A DNA stretch of 64,000 bases from Erythrobacter aureus. GTDB lineage: Bacteria; Pseudomonadota; Alphaproteobacteria; Sphingomonadales; Sphingomonadaceae. The notes below the pieces were generated by a model. The model searched no databases and was not told the DNA's origin. It saw only the letters and a program-made list of their open reading frames with translations. The position numbers and the translations under genes were made by a program. The DNA lies in NCBI RefSeq assembly GCF_003355455.1, contig NZ_CP031357.1, forward strand, positions 226,501 through 290,500, read 5' to 3'. Within the stretch, counting starts at the first letter, position 1, and every line of letters begins with the position of its first letter. This document shows, piece by piece, positions 17,239 through 26,077 of this stretch.

Positions 17239-18978
17239 TCATATTGCTGGACCGCGCGGCCGGGCAAAACTCCAGTCTACGCCTCCGCGCTGGTTGATCC
17301 TGCCGGTGACAGCCTGTCCCAGATGACGCTCAAGGTCCTGTCGCCAGGGCACGAGCTGGAACCCCATGCCATTGTCGATCATGGTGAACCGGCCCGAGGT
17401 GAGCGTAACCCGCTCGCGATAGACACCGGCAACGTGATCACCTGGACTTGCTGGCTGCACCACACCGCCATAACGCGATGCCAGAGCCTCGCCGGCGTCG
17501 GCCAGTTCGCGGTCCCGCAATGCGTCGAGCAAGTTGCGGGCGAACACGATGCGTAGACCCTGCCGCCTGGCGAGGCCCTCTTCGATCAGAACCTCCGTGC
17601 GCCGCTCCAGCGCATCTGCAACTTCTGAACCGAACCTCCCAGATAAAACCTCTGGTCGCGGCGACACCAGTTGGCGATCAAGCCAGGTTGCGCCCCGCGC
17701 ATGAATCTGGGCTTCGATGGAAAGATCGGATCGAACCAGCAGGCTCACCTGGTGACGTCCGCCGCGATCGATCCAACTGCCAGTCTCAATGATCGCGCCC
17801 GATGCGGCGTCGCCGGTCCGCTCGATATCGGGAAATCGCAAATGATGCGTGCGGCCATCCGTGCCATCGATGATTGCGTAGGCCTCACCGGTCAGTTCAT
17901 CGTGCAACCCGCGTTCGACCAGCCTGCCAATGACCCGTTCATCACCGGCGCGGCCATGCAAGGCAAAGCGTTCAGGATCGATAGTCTTGCCATGTCCGGT
18001 CATTGCCCGGTGCATAGTCTTGATGATGTCACCGCGATCACCCAGAGCGCGAAGCGTAGGTTCAAGGTCGGACGTAAGCGTCCAATTCGCAGACCCGACG
18101 CGCTCTGCCAGCCCCATGCGTTCGAGGACTTGTGCCCGGCCGATCAGGAGGCAGCGATCCCTACGCTGCCCAGATGCCTCTGGCCGCAAATCAACAACAC
18201 CGAAATCTTGGTGCTGGCGCTGCAGTCGGCGGTCAAGCGAGGTCCAGCGTTCGGCATCTACCTCGCGGCGCAAGGCATTCTGGATGTCGCGCTCGCTACG
18301 CGGACCCAGTTCGACCGTCACGCGCCGCTCGGCACGGGCACGCAGGCCTTCGCTGATATAGGACCGGTCGATAACGAGGTCCTTGCCATCGCTGGCCACG
18401 CCTCGGACCAGCACATGGATATGCGGATTGTCGGTGTTCCAGTGATCGACCGCGACCCAATCGAGCCTTGTGTCGAGGTCGCTCGCCATGTCCTCCATCA
18501 TCTCGCGGGTAAAGGCGCGCAGGTCCGCCATCTCATTCGCATCTTCGGGTGAGACAATGAAACGGAAATGGTGCCGGTCGTCCTCGCACCGTCCGGCGAA
18601 GGCTTCGCCATCGGCCTGGTCGGAACCTGCATCGAACATTTGTCCGTCCGATCCATCACGGGTGACACCGTCGCGTTCGAGATAGGAGATGTGGCGGGCC
18701 AGAGGGGCCGATTGGAACCGCGCGCCTCTATGGCGAACGACGCGCGCCTTGATGATGACGCGCCGCTGGAATGGGCTTCGACGCTGCTGAAGCGCAGCTC
18801 GCTTGCCGCGTCCGAGATGACCGGTGCCGCGCCCGAATGTGCGGCGACCAAGCGGCGTGTATCCTGCCCGTCGCGAGACCTGGAGCACTCTGCCGACCAG
18901 CGTGTTTGCCTTGCGATAGGAGTGTGCGCCGCTGTCACGCGAGCGGCCCGGCCTGACGTCGAAATCATCCTCAGCCAT
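17239..18978 (-). CDS. Relaxase with DUF3363 domain (mobilisation nuclease)
   Basis: 579 residues. The N-terminal domain has a VirD2-like layout, with HISYLERDG and RHHFRFIVSPEDA (about 125-137), then WNTDNPHIHVLVRG near 180 carrying the HxH metal site. The long C-terminal part matches the DUF3363 region of sphingomonad-type tra islands (HRAMTGHGKTIDPERFALHG). It would nick at oriT and lead the strand to TraG. The ATG at 18978 gives the MAEDDF-type start usual for the family; an in-frame ATG at 19005 is possible. No strong ribosome site is visible. Confidence 0.85.
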   Translation of the reverse strand: MAEDDFDVRPGRSRDSGAHSYRKANTLVGRVLQVSRRAGYTPLGRRTFGRGTGHLGRGKRAALQQRRSPFQRRVIIKARVVRHRGARFQSAPLARHISYLERDGVTRDGSDGQMFDAGSDQADGEAFAGRCEDDRHHFRFIVSPEDANEMADLRAFTREMMEDMASDLDTRLDWVAVDHWNTDNPHIHVLVRGVASDGKDLVIDRSYISEGLRARAERRVTVELGPRSERDIQNALRREVDAERWTSLDRRLQRQHQDFGVVDLRPEASGQRRDRCLLIGRAQVLERMGLAERVGSANWTLTSDLEPTLRALGDRGDIIKTMHRAMTGHGKTIDPERFALHGRAGDERVIGRLVERGLHDELTGEAYAIIDGTDGRTHHLRFPDIERTGDAASGAIIETGSWIDRGGRHQVSLLVRSDLSIEAQIHARGATWLDRQLVSPRPEVLSGRFGSEVADALERRTEVLIEEGLARRQGLRIVFARNLLDALRDRELADAGEALASRYGGVVQPASPGDHVAGVYRERVTLTSGRFTMIDNGMGFQLVPWRQDLERHLGQAVTGRINQRGGVDWSFARPRGPAI

Positions 18979-18995
18979 GGGAGTTGGCACCGCGC

Positions 18996-19072
18996 GACGG
19001 CGCATTTGCCGTTGAAAACACTCGCCAATTCAGATGAAGCGACGGCAGGGTATGTGGCAAGACGGCGCATTT
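18996..19072. repeat. 12-bp direct repeat upstream of the relaxase, candidate oriT area
   Basis: GACGGCGCATTT occurs at 18996-19007 and again at 19061-19072, with a related GCGACGGCA near 19040. The 240-bp non-coding stretch between relaxase and transglycosylase is where an origin of transfer could lie. No nic site can be named from sequence alone. Confidence 0.4.
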
Positions 19073-19218
19073 TTCTGAGCAAAACCAACCACCTGCAGCA
19101 AGGCCGACGGCGCTGCTTTTATCTCGCCATCCCTCCTTCCCCTCTCTGACCATTCCGCCAATCCTTCGCCCCGCTTCGACAACAGACGAAGCAGGGCGCG
19201 AGAGCAGGATCGCAGGCC

Positions 19219-19899
19219 TCATGGTTGATCGCCTGTGGAAACGGGCGCGAAGAGATCGTGTCCCGGCTGCTCGGGACGTGCAAATGGGTTGGCAGGAGGG
19301 TCATCCTCCACGCGTTCAGTCGTCCGAGCCGCAGGTCCGGGCTTCTGTCGACGAGTTGGTTGCAGGGTGTTCGACGGTCGCACCGCCGCTGCGACGAAGA
19401 TGCGTTCGCGCTGCAAGAGCGGTGCAATTTTGGCGACGTAGCGACGGGTTTCGAGCGGGAGCGAGCGACGCCCGGCAAGCCAATCTTCATAGCGACGGGG
19501 ACCAGCATTGTAGGCGGCAAGGAAACCTTGCGCGCCGTAACGATCACACATCTCGCGCAGGTAGGACGTGCCCGCCATGATGTTATCGCGCGGGTCGAAA
19601 GGATCGGTTCCTAGAGAGAACCGGGCGCGCTGGCGCGCCCAGGTTCCGGGCATGAGCTGCATCAGCCCCATGGCTCCCGCCGATGACACCGCGCGGGTCT
19701 GGCCCGCGCTTTCGACGCGGATCACCGCATAGATCCAGAGTTCGGGCAGGCCGAAGCGTAGCGATGCTTCGCGGACATGCGCGGCAATATCGATGCGCGA
19801 AGTCTGGCGAACTGGCGCACTGGCCTGTGCATGAACGAGCGTTGGAGACGAGAGAGCCAGCGAAACGAGACCTGTCAGAAGCAGTCTTTGGACCAGCAC
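19219..19899 (-). CDS. Lytic transglycosylase (VirB1-like)
   Basis: 226 residues from a GTG with AAGGA upstream. A signal peptide (about 1-25, ending THVHA-like VHAQA) precedes a Slt domain with YAVIRVESAGQTRAVSSAGAMGLMQLMPGT (about 58-87, containing the catalytic Glu) and FLAAYNAGPRRYEDW. It would open peptidoglycan for the transfer channel. It starts 3 bp after the DUF736 stop and belongs to the tra operon. Confidence 0.9.
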   Translation of the reverse strand: MLVQRLLLTGLVSLALSSPTLVHAQASAPVRQTSRIDIAAHVREASLRFGLPELWIYAVIRVESAGQTRAVSSAGAMGLMQLMPGTWARQRARFSLGTDPFDPRDNIMAGTSYLREMCDRYGAQGFLAAYNAGPRRYEDWLAGRRSLPLETRRYVAKIAPLLQRERIFVAAAVRPSNTLQPTRRQKPGPAARTTERVEDDPPANPFARPEQPGHDLFAPVSTGDQP

Positions 19900-19902
19900 G
19901 GC

Positions 19903-20235
19903 TCAGTCCTTCGCGTGGCGGCGCGAAGGCCGTGACCACATCAGAACATGTGTGCGCGGGTCAGACTGGAAGAGGTTGGCGCGCAACGGCTGCACCAGCG
20001 CAGGGTCGTCGATCAGCACGGCGACATAGGCGCCGGCCTTGTCGCCGACGCGTTTCCAGCCTGCACCGACTTCGAAGGCGGTATCGCCATCACCTGCCAG
20101 TATCCGAAAGTCGGGTGCGTTCTCTACTTCGCCGGGCTCGACAGGGATGATGGTCAGTTCCCTGTCGATGGTCAGGGTTTGCAAACGCCCTTCATAGCCA
20201 CCGGGCGTGGCGGTGAATGTACCGATGCAGGTCAT
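19903..20235 (-). CDS. DUF736 domain protein
   Basis: 110 residues of the DUF736 family (IGTFTATPGGYEGRLQTLTID, FRILAGDGDTAFEVGAGWKRVGDKAGAYVAVLIDDP). These small proteins are almost always found in tra clusters of alphaproteobacterial islands and plasmids; function unknown. The ATG overlaps the traF remnant stop by 4 bp. Confidence 0.88.
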   Translation of the reverse strand: MTCIGTFTATPGGYEGRLQTLTIDRELTIIPVEPGEVENAPDFRILAGDGDTAFEVGAGWKRVGDKAGAYVAVLIDDPALVQPLRANLFQSDPRTHVLMWSRPSRRHAKD

Positions 20236-20645
20236 GGTATGGACTCCTGATTGTTGGCGGGGATGGGATTCATGTGCGGGCGGGCGAACCAGACATGCAC
20301 GCCGTCGCCCGCTTCATCGGTCCAGACCGGACTTGCACGCCCGATCACATGGCTGCGGGAAACGGGTCCGAAATACCGGCCATCGAAGCTGTCCGGCGCG
20401 CGTCGGTTCATCACGAAGATATGTTCCGCACCGATAGTATGGCAGCCTTGCCAGTCGGGCAGCGGACGTGCCCGGCTGTCGAATGCGCGCGCCAATCCGG
20501 CGGGTTCACCATTGATCGTAACGACCAGACCGTTGCGACAAACGGTGTCACCGCGCAGGGCAGCGACTTCCTTGAGCAACGGCACCCCCGAGGGAAGATA
20601 GCCGCGCTCGGCGAAATAGGTGCGCACCTCCGGCGGCGGATCGAT
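20232..20645 (-). pseudogene. traF: TraF-type S26 signal peptidase, N-terminus lost
   Basis: The preserved part matches the C-terminal two thirds of TraF (PPPEV.TYFAERGYLPSGVPLLKEVAALRGDTVCRNG, DWQGCHTIGAEHIFVMNR, DGRYFGPVSRSHVIGRASPVW). The catalytic Lys region is retained in part, but the membrane anchor and the Ser-containing SVPVGLY-type motif that should precede it are absent. Upstream of about 20645 the sequence no longer resembles TraF in any frame and meets a stop near 20711. A short restart from the GTG at 20627 would be inactive as a peptidase. This marks the right-hand break of the element. Confidence 0.75.
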
Positions 20646-20775
20646 CCTCTTGACCTTGCAAGCCGCAATCAGAGTGCGCGCGGGGCCCGAAACAGAATCG
20701 CCGCGCCCTCAGGAGCAGGCTACCCAGCCTGCGGGACAGAGCGCGTCATCAGCCCCGCTCCGAATCACGGGGCGT

Positions 20776-20951
20776 TGCGGGGATGTCCCCGCAGAAGGGG
20801 TAGCCGGAGACAGCAAAGCGGCTCCGGCTCAGGGGAAGGCCTTCCCCTCCTGAGATCGCAAATCGGTGGTCACCCGGTGGTCACCCGCATCAAAAACGCA
20901 AGTGAGTTCCGGCTTAGAACTCGTGCAATAGATTGTTTTTCTTTGAAAAAC
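20776..20951. repeat. Block of inverted and tandem repeats beside tRNA-Gly (candidate attachment-site arm)
   Basis: Six repeats are packed here: TGCGGGGA/TCCCCGCA (20776-20793); AGCCGGAG/CTCCGGCT (20802-20829); the perfect palindrome AGGGGAAGGCCTTCCCCT (20831-20848); a tandem pair of GGTGGTCACCC (20865-20886); GAGTTC/GAACTC (20904-20922); and GTTTTTCTTTGAAAAAC (20935-20951), which ends exactly where the tRNA CCA begins. The 20646-20775 stretch has no gene. Confidence 0.6.
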
Positions 20952-21026
20952 TGGAGCGGGCGAGGCGATTCGAACGCCCGACCCCAACCTTGGCAAGGTT
21001 GTGCTCTACCCCTGAGCTACGCCCGC
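20952..21026 (-). tRNA. tRNA-Gly (anticodon GCC)
   Basis: 75 nucleotides with encoded CCA. The acceptor arms GCGGGCG and CGCCCGC pair, the D-arm contains AGCTCAGGGGTAGAGC, the anticodon loop reads TTGCCAA in a perfect CAACC/GGTTG stem, and the T-arm holds GTTCGAATC. It reads glycine GGC/GGT codons. Its 3' end is the boundary of the mobile remnant. Confidence 0.97.
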
Positions 21027-21213
21027 TCACTGGCGCTACCGAAACCGCTTGGCCCCGGTGGGGAGGCGGCCAACTAGCAGCGGCTCTCGAGTCTCGCAAG
21101 TCGAAAATTGCAGATTTTTCGATGCCCTTGCAGCGGCGCCCGCCCTCCTTCACATTCGCGCGACAATGCCCACATGATGCGGGCACGATTTTTCGGACGA
21201 AAGGTGGATTTAC

Positions 21214-22149
21214 GTGGCGAGCATGGGCCTGAGCATGGATGAACAGAAAGCGGTCGAGCGCTTCAAGACCGACGTCGTCGAGCCGTCGATGACGAAGCTC
21301 GTCATCCTCGATTTCTACGCCGACTGGTGCGGGCCGTGCAAAGCCATCGCGCCGATGCTGGAGAAGGTCGCTGCCGAATATGCCGATAAGGGTGTGGTGC
21401 TGAAGAAGATCGATGTCGACGAGGAAAAGTTCATCGCGGCGCAGTTTCAGGTTCAATCGATCCCGACCATTTACGCGCTTTTCCAGGGGCAGCCGGTTGC
21501 CGATCTGACCAATGCGCGCAGCGAATCCCAGATGAAGCAGACGCTCGATCAAATTCTCGGGCAATTGCCGATCAAACCCGGCGCCGATCAGTCCGCGGAA
21601 AACGCTCAGGGGCAGCAGGATGTCGGCCAGTTCGTCGATATGGCCGAAAAGGTTCTGGCCGATGGCGATGCCGAACGCGCAGCGGGTGTGTTCATGCAGG
21701 TCGTTCAGATGGCGCCCGACAACGCCGCGGCCCATGCCGGTCTGGTTCGGGCACTCGTCCAGGCAGAGCGGATCGACGAGGCGAAATCGGCGCTCGCGGC
21801 GGCGGAAGGCATTCCTTCTGTCGCGGACGATCCACAGCTAGACCAGGCACGCAATGCGCTGGAACTGGCCGGCAACAAGGTGGATGACGGCGAACTCGCG
21901 GCCCTGCGCGAAAAGGCCGAGGCCGACCCGGAGAACCTTCAGGCTCGCTACGATTATGGGGAGGCCGCCTTCGCCGCCGGCGATCGCGATGCCGCCGCCG
22001 ACGAGCTTCTCGCCCTGGTCGAGAAAGACCGCGAGTGGAACGAGGGCGCCGCACGCACCCGCCTGATCGATATCTTCGGCGCGGTCGGGCTCGAAGATCC
22101 GTGGGTGGTCGCCACCCGGCGGCGCTTGTCCAAAATCCTGTTCGGTTAG
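21214..22149 (+). CDS. Thioredoxin-domain TPR co-chaperone (YbbN/CnoX)
   Basis: 311 residues from a GTG with AAAGGTGG upstream. The thioredoxin fold includes FYADWCGPCK (about 32-41) and IPTIYALFQGQPV. The C-terminal two thirds are alpha-helical TPR-like repeats (about 130-305). YbbN/CnoX proteins hold unfolded proteins and hand them to GroEL or DnaK; here the CxxC pair is kept, so redox activity is possible. The LON-domain gene follows after 8 bp, a common pairing in alphaproteobacteria. Confidence 0.9.
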   Translation: MASMGLSMDEQKAVERFKTDVVEPSMTKLVILDFYADWCGPCKAIAPMLEKVAAEYADKGVVLKKIDVDEEKFIAAQFQVQSIPTIYALFQGQPVADLTNARSESQMKQTLDQILGQLPIKPGADQSAENAQGQQDVGQFVDMAEKVLADGDAERAAGVFMQVVQMAPDNAAAHAGLVRALVQAERIDEAKSALAAAEGIPSVADDPQLDQARNALELAGNKVDDGELAALREKAEADPENLQARYDYGEAAFAAGDRDAAADELLALVEKDREWNEGAARTRLIDIFGAVGLEDPWVVATRRRLSKILFG

Positions 22150-22157
22150 GGAGCGTC

Positions 22158-22769
22158 TTGAGTACCCGGATCCCCATCTTCCCTCTGCCCGGCGCAATCC
22201 TGTTTCCTGGCCTGCAACTGCCGTTGCACATTTTCGAGCCGCGCTATCGCGACCTGGTCGGCAGCGCGCTGGCGAAAGACCGGCTGATCGGGATTATCCA
22301 GCCGCAGACCTCGAAGGACCGTGCCCCGCTCTACGCAATGGGCTGCCTGGGGCGGATCGGCGATGTCGAGGCGCTGGAAGATGGGCGGTACAATATCGTC
22401 CTGAACGGCGAAGCCCGTTTCCGTGTGCTGCGCGAACTCGATGTCACCACGACCTTCCGACAGGTCGAGGCGGAACTGATCGAGGATCGCGAAGGACAAA
22501 CGCTGTCGAGCGTCGAACGCGCGGGTTTCGAATTCGAGGCGCGGCGCTTTGCCGATATGCAAGGCTATTCGGTCGACTGGGATTCGGTCTCGCGGCTCGA
22601 TGACGAAACGCTTATCAACGGCGTTTCGCAGATAGCGCCCTTCGATGCAGCTTCGAAGCAGGCGCTCCTCGAAGCGAGCAATTTGCGCGAGCGATGCGAG
22701 TTGATGATCCAGCTCATGCAGTTCTTCGCCCTGCGTGACGACGGGGACGAAATCGTCACTCTGCAATAG
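22158..22769 (+). CDS. LON substrate-binding domain protein
   Basis: 203 residues from a TTG preceded by GGGAG. Only the N-terminal LON domain is present: IPIFPLPGAILFPGLQLPLHIFEPRYRDLV at the start and the basic middle block, with no ATPase or Ser/Lys protease domain. Such stand-alone proteins are widespread and probably act in protein quality control. It is likely cotranscribed with ybbN. Its 3' end overlaps the convergent hydrolase gene by 14 bp. Confidence 0.85.
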   Translation: MSTRIPIFPLPGAILFPGLQLPLHIFEPRYRDLVGSALAKDRLIGIIQPQTSKDRAPLYAMGCLGRIGDVEALEDGRYNIVLNGEARFRVLRELDVTTTFRQVEAELIEDREGQTLSSVERAGFEFEARRFADMQGYSVDWDSVSRLDDETLINGVSQIAPFDAASKQALLEASNLRERCELMIQLMQFFALRDDGDEIVTLQ

Positions 22770-23793
22770 GCGCGGGCTCGTCGAGGTTCGTCAGCATGGC
22801 CGCAAGAGCGGTGAAGGCGTGGCGATCGGCATCCTTATGGTTGTAGTTTCGCGCCTGAACCACGAGCACGGCATCATAGGCCGGGACCAGGGCGACGATG
22901 TTCCCGCCATTGCCCTTCATCATCCAGGCGCTTTCATATCCGCGCGGCGACCGGATCGGCACGGCCCACCAGAGGTTGCCGTAATACACATGCTCGCCCA
23001 GCCTGTGGCGCGGGACAAGCATGCTCTCGATCCAGCTTTCGGGCAGGATTTCCTCGCCTTGCCAGCGCCCGCCGTCGAGTACCATGCGGCCGATTTTCAG
23101 CAGCGCCTTCGCATCGATCGCCAATTGCCCACCCGACTGGATCTCGCCGCTGCGCGAGCGCCGCCAGACGACCCCGTCGATACCCAGCGGATCGAATAGC
23201 CGGCGCTGCACATAGGCGTCGAAGCGCTCGCCGGTCGCCTTCTCCACCACTTGGCCCAAAAGAAAGACCCCTGCGGTACAGTAGGAAAAAGGCCCTTCGC
23301 CACGCCCGTCCCGGACATATTCGCGGGCAGGAAGAGCCAGGGCGAATTCGTGCCATTCGCGTTTGCGGTACATCCGTTCTTCCTGCCCCGGCGAATTGCG
23401 TTCCCAATCATTGCAATCGATAGCGGAGGACATGCCCAGCAGATCGCCGACGGTGATGGAATCCCACGGTTCTCCGCGCGGGGAACCGAGATAAGACCAC
23501 ACCGGGACGTTCGTGTCCGCAAGCGCGCCGTCGGCAATGGCCGCACCCACCGCCAGCGCGGTGATGGATTTGCCGGCGGACCGGATATCGACAGGACTGT
23601 CGGCCGTCTCGCCATCGAAGCGTTCCAGATAAACACGCTCGCCCCGCTGTTCTGCGGCCAGAACGGCGATCCGGCCGAGTTGCCCTTCGCCAATCGCCGC
23701 CGCCAGTTCGGGGATCGTGTATTGCGGCAACGGTTGCGCGAAAGCCGGGTTGCCCAGACCCATGAGAGCCGAGACGCAGCAGAGCAGGGCCAT
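22756..23793 (-). CDS. Secreted serine hydrolase, beta-lactamase class C fold
   Basis: 345 residues. The signal peptide ends near PAFAQ. The serine motif SxxK appears as SAGKS near residue 75. The second motif is FSYCTAG near 185, where the usual YxN Asn is a Thr. C-terminal stretches such as YYGNLWWAVP and KGNGGNIVALVP follow. The fold covers esterases, D-alanyl peptidases and lactamases, and the substrate cannot be told. The ATG at 23793 has AGGA upstream; one six bases earlier is possible. Confidence 0.8.
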   Translation of the reverse strand: MALLCCVSALMGLGNPAFAQPLPQYTIPELAAAIGEGQLGRIAVLAAEQRGERVYLERFDGETADSPVDIRSAGKSITALAVGAAIADGALADTNVPVWSYLGSPRGEPWDSITVGDLLGMSSAIDCNDWERNSPGQEERMYRKREWHEFALALPAREYVRDGRGEGPFSYCTAGVFLLGQVVEKATGERFDAYVQRRLFDPLGIDGVVWRRSRSGEIQSGGQLAIDAKALLKIGRMVLDGGRWQGEEILPESWIESMLVPRHRLGEHVYYGNLWWAVPIRSPRGYESAWMMKGNGGNIVALVPAYDAVLVVQARNYNHKDADRHAFTALAAMLTNLDEPAPIAE

Positions 23794-23857
23794 ACGCATC
23801 CTGGAAACGTATAGCGGTCTGGTGAACGCCCCCCGAACGCCCACGGATGCCGCAGCC

Positions 23858-24481
23858 TCAGATGCTGAAACTGTTGCGCAGACCATCGATGACATATTGT
23901 GCGGCCAGGGCGGCCAGAAGCACGCCGAGAACACGGGTTATCGCCGCCTCCACCTTGTCGCCGAACAGGCGCATGATCGGGCCTGCCGCCATCAGGGCGA
24001 GCATCGTGATGACAAGCACGGCCACCAAGGCGCCCAGCACGACAAGGGTCTGATCCAGACCCTGTGCCTCGTTCATCAGCAGCATGATGGCCGCAATGGC
24101 GCCGGGGCCGGCAAGCATCGGGATGGCCATGGGGAAGACCGACACATCTTCCACCTCGGGCGTGGCCGCGACCTTTTCGGCGCGTTCCTCGCGGCGCTGG
24201 GTACGCTTCTCGAAAACCATTTCGAAGGCGATCCAGAACAACATCAGGCCGCCCGCGATGCGGAAGCTGTCGAGCTCGATATGCAGCGCCCCGAGCAAGT
24301 CCTCGCCGAACAGCGCAAATACCAGCAGAATGACCAACGCTATACCGCTCGCCCGGATTGCCATGTTGCGGCGCTGCGCCGAGGTCGCTCCCTTGGTCAG
24401 CCCGGCATAGATCGGGGCGCAGCCCGGCGGATCGATCACCACGAACAGTGTGATGAAGGCCGAGAAAAAGAGCGCGGTCAT
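23858..24481 (-). CDS. MarC/SNG1-family membrane protein
   Basis: 207 residues with six hydrophobic segments. MarC signatures are FFSAFITLFVVIDPPGCAPIYAGLT at the N-terminus, FRIAGGLMLFWIAFEMV, and FPMAIPMLAGPGAIAAIMLL. The family is broadly conserved in the inner membrane with no settled function, despite the old multiple-antibiotic-resistance name. It starts one base before the end of the upstream lipoprotein gene, in a run with folD and yggT. Confidence 0.87.
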   Translation of the reverse strand: MTALFFSAFITLFVVIDPPGCAPIYAGLTKGATSAQRRNMAIRASGIALVILLVFALFGEDLLGALHIELDSFRIAGGLMLFWIAFEMVFEKRTQRREERAEKVAATPEVEDVSVFPMAIPMLAGPGAIAAIMLLMNEAQGLDQTLVVLGALVAVLVITMLALMAAGPIMRLFGDKVEAAITRVLGVLLAALAAQYVIDGLRNSFSI

Positions 24482-24482
24482 G

Positions 24483-25184
24483 TCACTCGCCCCCCGGAGC
24501 AGCGACGCTGCCCGACATCGCATCGATCATTTTGCCGTCCCGGTTGAGCATCAGCTTCCAGTGACGGGACAGATCGGGTGAAACGACGAACGTCAGGAAC
24601 AGGCTGCTATCGCCACTGACCTGATCGAAATACGTGCCGCCCGCGGCGGGGCGCGATCGTTCGGCCTGGGCGCGCAATTCGGCGGCGACATCGCGCTGCG
24701 GGCAATCGGCGACATCGGTGCGCACGAATTCCGGTTCCTCGAGCGGGCTTTCGAGCACATCGCCCTGGTCGAGGATCCAGCGATATTCGCCATCGCGCTG
24801 GCGCTGCCAGACAGTGGTGAAATAGCCCACCGAACCATCGGCCCGCTGCCACGCCCCGCGTGTGACCGCCAGCGTACCATCGCAGCTCGACCAGACATGG
24901 TGCGGCTGCCATGCCACCGCCTGCGCCGGGTTTGCGCGATTTTTCAGCCAGTCACGGGCGTCGACGGGCTCGGGCACGAACATGACGGACCCTGCGGCGG
25001 CATATTCGCGAAAGGCGGTCCACTGCCCGTCTTCCTGCGCCAACCGCGCGAAGGCGAGTTCGGTGGCGACAACGCGCGACGGACTGGCGGTGGGGGTGAG
25101 AACACGCGCATAGCGATCGCGCGCGCTTGGTCCCGCCGCGCAGGCCGCGACGGCCAGCGCGAGCAATGCGACCGCGAATCTCAC
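24483..25184 (-). CDS. Predicted lipoprotein, NTF2/DUF4440-like
   Basis: 233 residues. A lipoprotein signal ends in AVAAC near residue 15. The body contains ATELAFARLAQEDGQWTAFREYAA, a pattern of NTF2-like (DUF4440) proteins, and W-rich segments (WQPHHVWSSCDGTLAVTRG). No catalytic residues can be assigned. The start overlaps folD's stop by 4 bp, indicating coupling. Confidence 0.7.
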   Translation of the reverse strand: MRFAVALLALAVAACAAGPSARDRYARVLTPTASPSRVVATELAFARLAQEDGQWTAFREYAAAGSVMFVPEPVDARDWLKNRANPAQAVAWQPHHVWSSCDGTLAVTRGAWQRADGSVGYFTTVWQRQRDGEYRWILDQGDVLESPLEEPEFVRTDVADCPQRDVAAELRAQAERSRPAAGGTYFDQVSGDSSLFLTFVVSPDLSRHWKLMLNRDGKMIDAMSGSVAAPGGE

Positions 25185-26077
25185 AGCGCGCCTTCCGCTA
25201 GCTCGAGCCCTTCGTTGCGATAGGCGGCGACGATCGCATTGCGTAGCAGCACGGCAATGGTCGTCGCACCGACACCGCCCGGAACGGGCGTGATCGCACG
25301 GACGTGGCCGAGTGCCTCGTCATAGGCGACATCGCCGACGATCCTTCCCTTCTCCTCGCCCGGTTCGGGGGCGAGGCGATTGATCCCGCCATCGAGCACG
25401 ATCGCTCCGGGCTTGAGCCAGTCGCCCTTGATGAGAAGCGGCACGCCGACCGCCGCGACGACGATGTCCGCGCGGCGCAGCACATCGGGCAGATCGCGCG
25501 TGCGGCTATGCGCCATCGTCACGGTGCAATTCTCGGCCAGCAGCAACTGCGCCATCGGCTTTCCGAACAGGATCGAACGCCCGACCACGACCGCGTCGAG
25601 ACCGCTGAGATCGCCGAGCATGTCCTTGAGAATCATCGTGCAGCCGAGCGGCGTACAGGAAACCAGAGCATCCATTCCCAGCACGAGCCGTCCGGCATTG
25701 GCCGGCGTTATGCCGTCGACATCCTTGTCCGGATCGATCTCGGCGATCACCGCCTTCTCGTCGAGATGTCCGGGTAGCGGCAACTGGACCAGGATGCCAT
25801 CGACAGCGCGATCGGCATTGAGCTTGCGCACCAGCGCGACGAGTTCGTCCTGCGGCGTGTCGGCGGGAAGACGGTATTCGAAGCTTTCCATACCCGCAGC
25901 CACGGTCGCCTTGCCCTTGCTGCGCACATAGACCTGGCTGGCAGGGTCTTCGCCCACCAGCACCACGGCAAGCCCGGCCTTGCGCCCCGCCTTTTCGGCG
26001 AATGTCGCGGCGAATTCGCCCACGCGTTCGCGCAGCTTGGCGGCGAATGCCTTCCCGTCGATTACCTGCGCCGTCAT
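25181..26077 (-). CDS. folD: Methylenetetrahydrofolate dehydrogenase/cyclohydrolase
   Basis: 298 residues, standard for FolD. Motifs: YVRSKGKA with the catalytic Lys (about 52-59), DGILVQLPLPGHLD (about 98), GRSILFGKPMAQLL in the NADP fold (about 168), and PVPGGVGATTIAVL near 277, where the common consensus has GVGPMT. It interconverts 5,10-methylene- and 10-formyl-tetrahydrofolate in one-carbon metabolism. Its ATG overlaps the yggT stop by one base. Confidence 0.96.
   Translation of the reverse strand: MTAQVIDGKAFAAKLRERVGEFAATFAEKAGRKAGLAVVLVGEDPASQVYVRSKGKATVAAGMESFEYRLPADTPQDELVALVRKLNADRAVDGILVQLPLPGHLDEKAVIAEIDPDKDVDGITPANAGRLVLGMDALVSCTPLGCTMILKDMLGDLSGLDAVVVGRSILFGKPMAQLLLAENCTVTMAHSRTRDLPDVLRRADIVVAAVGVPLLIKGDWLKPGAIVLDGGINRLAPEPGEEKGRIVGDVAYDEALGHVRAITPVPGGVGATTIAVLLRNAIVAAYRNEGLELAEGAL

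Larger units (their letters stand above)
13894..20951 (-). mobile_element. Remnant of a Tra-type integrative/conjugative element at tRNA-Gly
   Basis: On the minus strand the order traF remnant, DUF736, lytic transglycosylase, relaxase, toxin-antitoxin, traG is the usual order of alphaproteobacterial tra/trb islands. The segment touches the 3' end of tRNA-Gly, a typical tyrosine-recombinase target. No integrase, replication/partition gene or trbBCDEJLFGI block is present: traG is followed directly by the broken pyruvate carboxylase and traF lacks its N-terminus. No copy of the tRNA 3' end was found at the other side. Transfer on its own is therefore unlikely. Confidence 0.75.
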
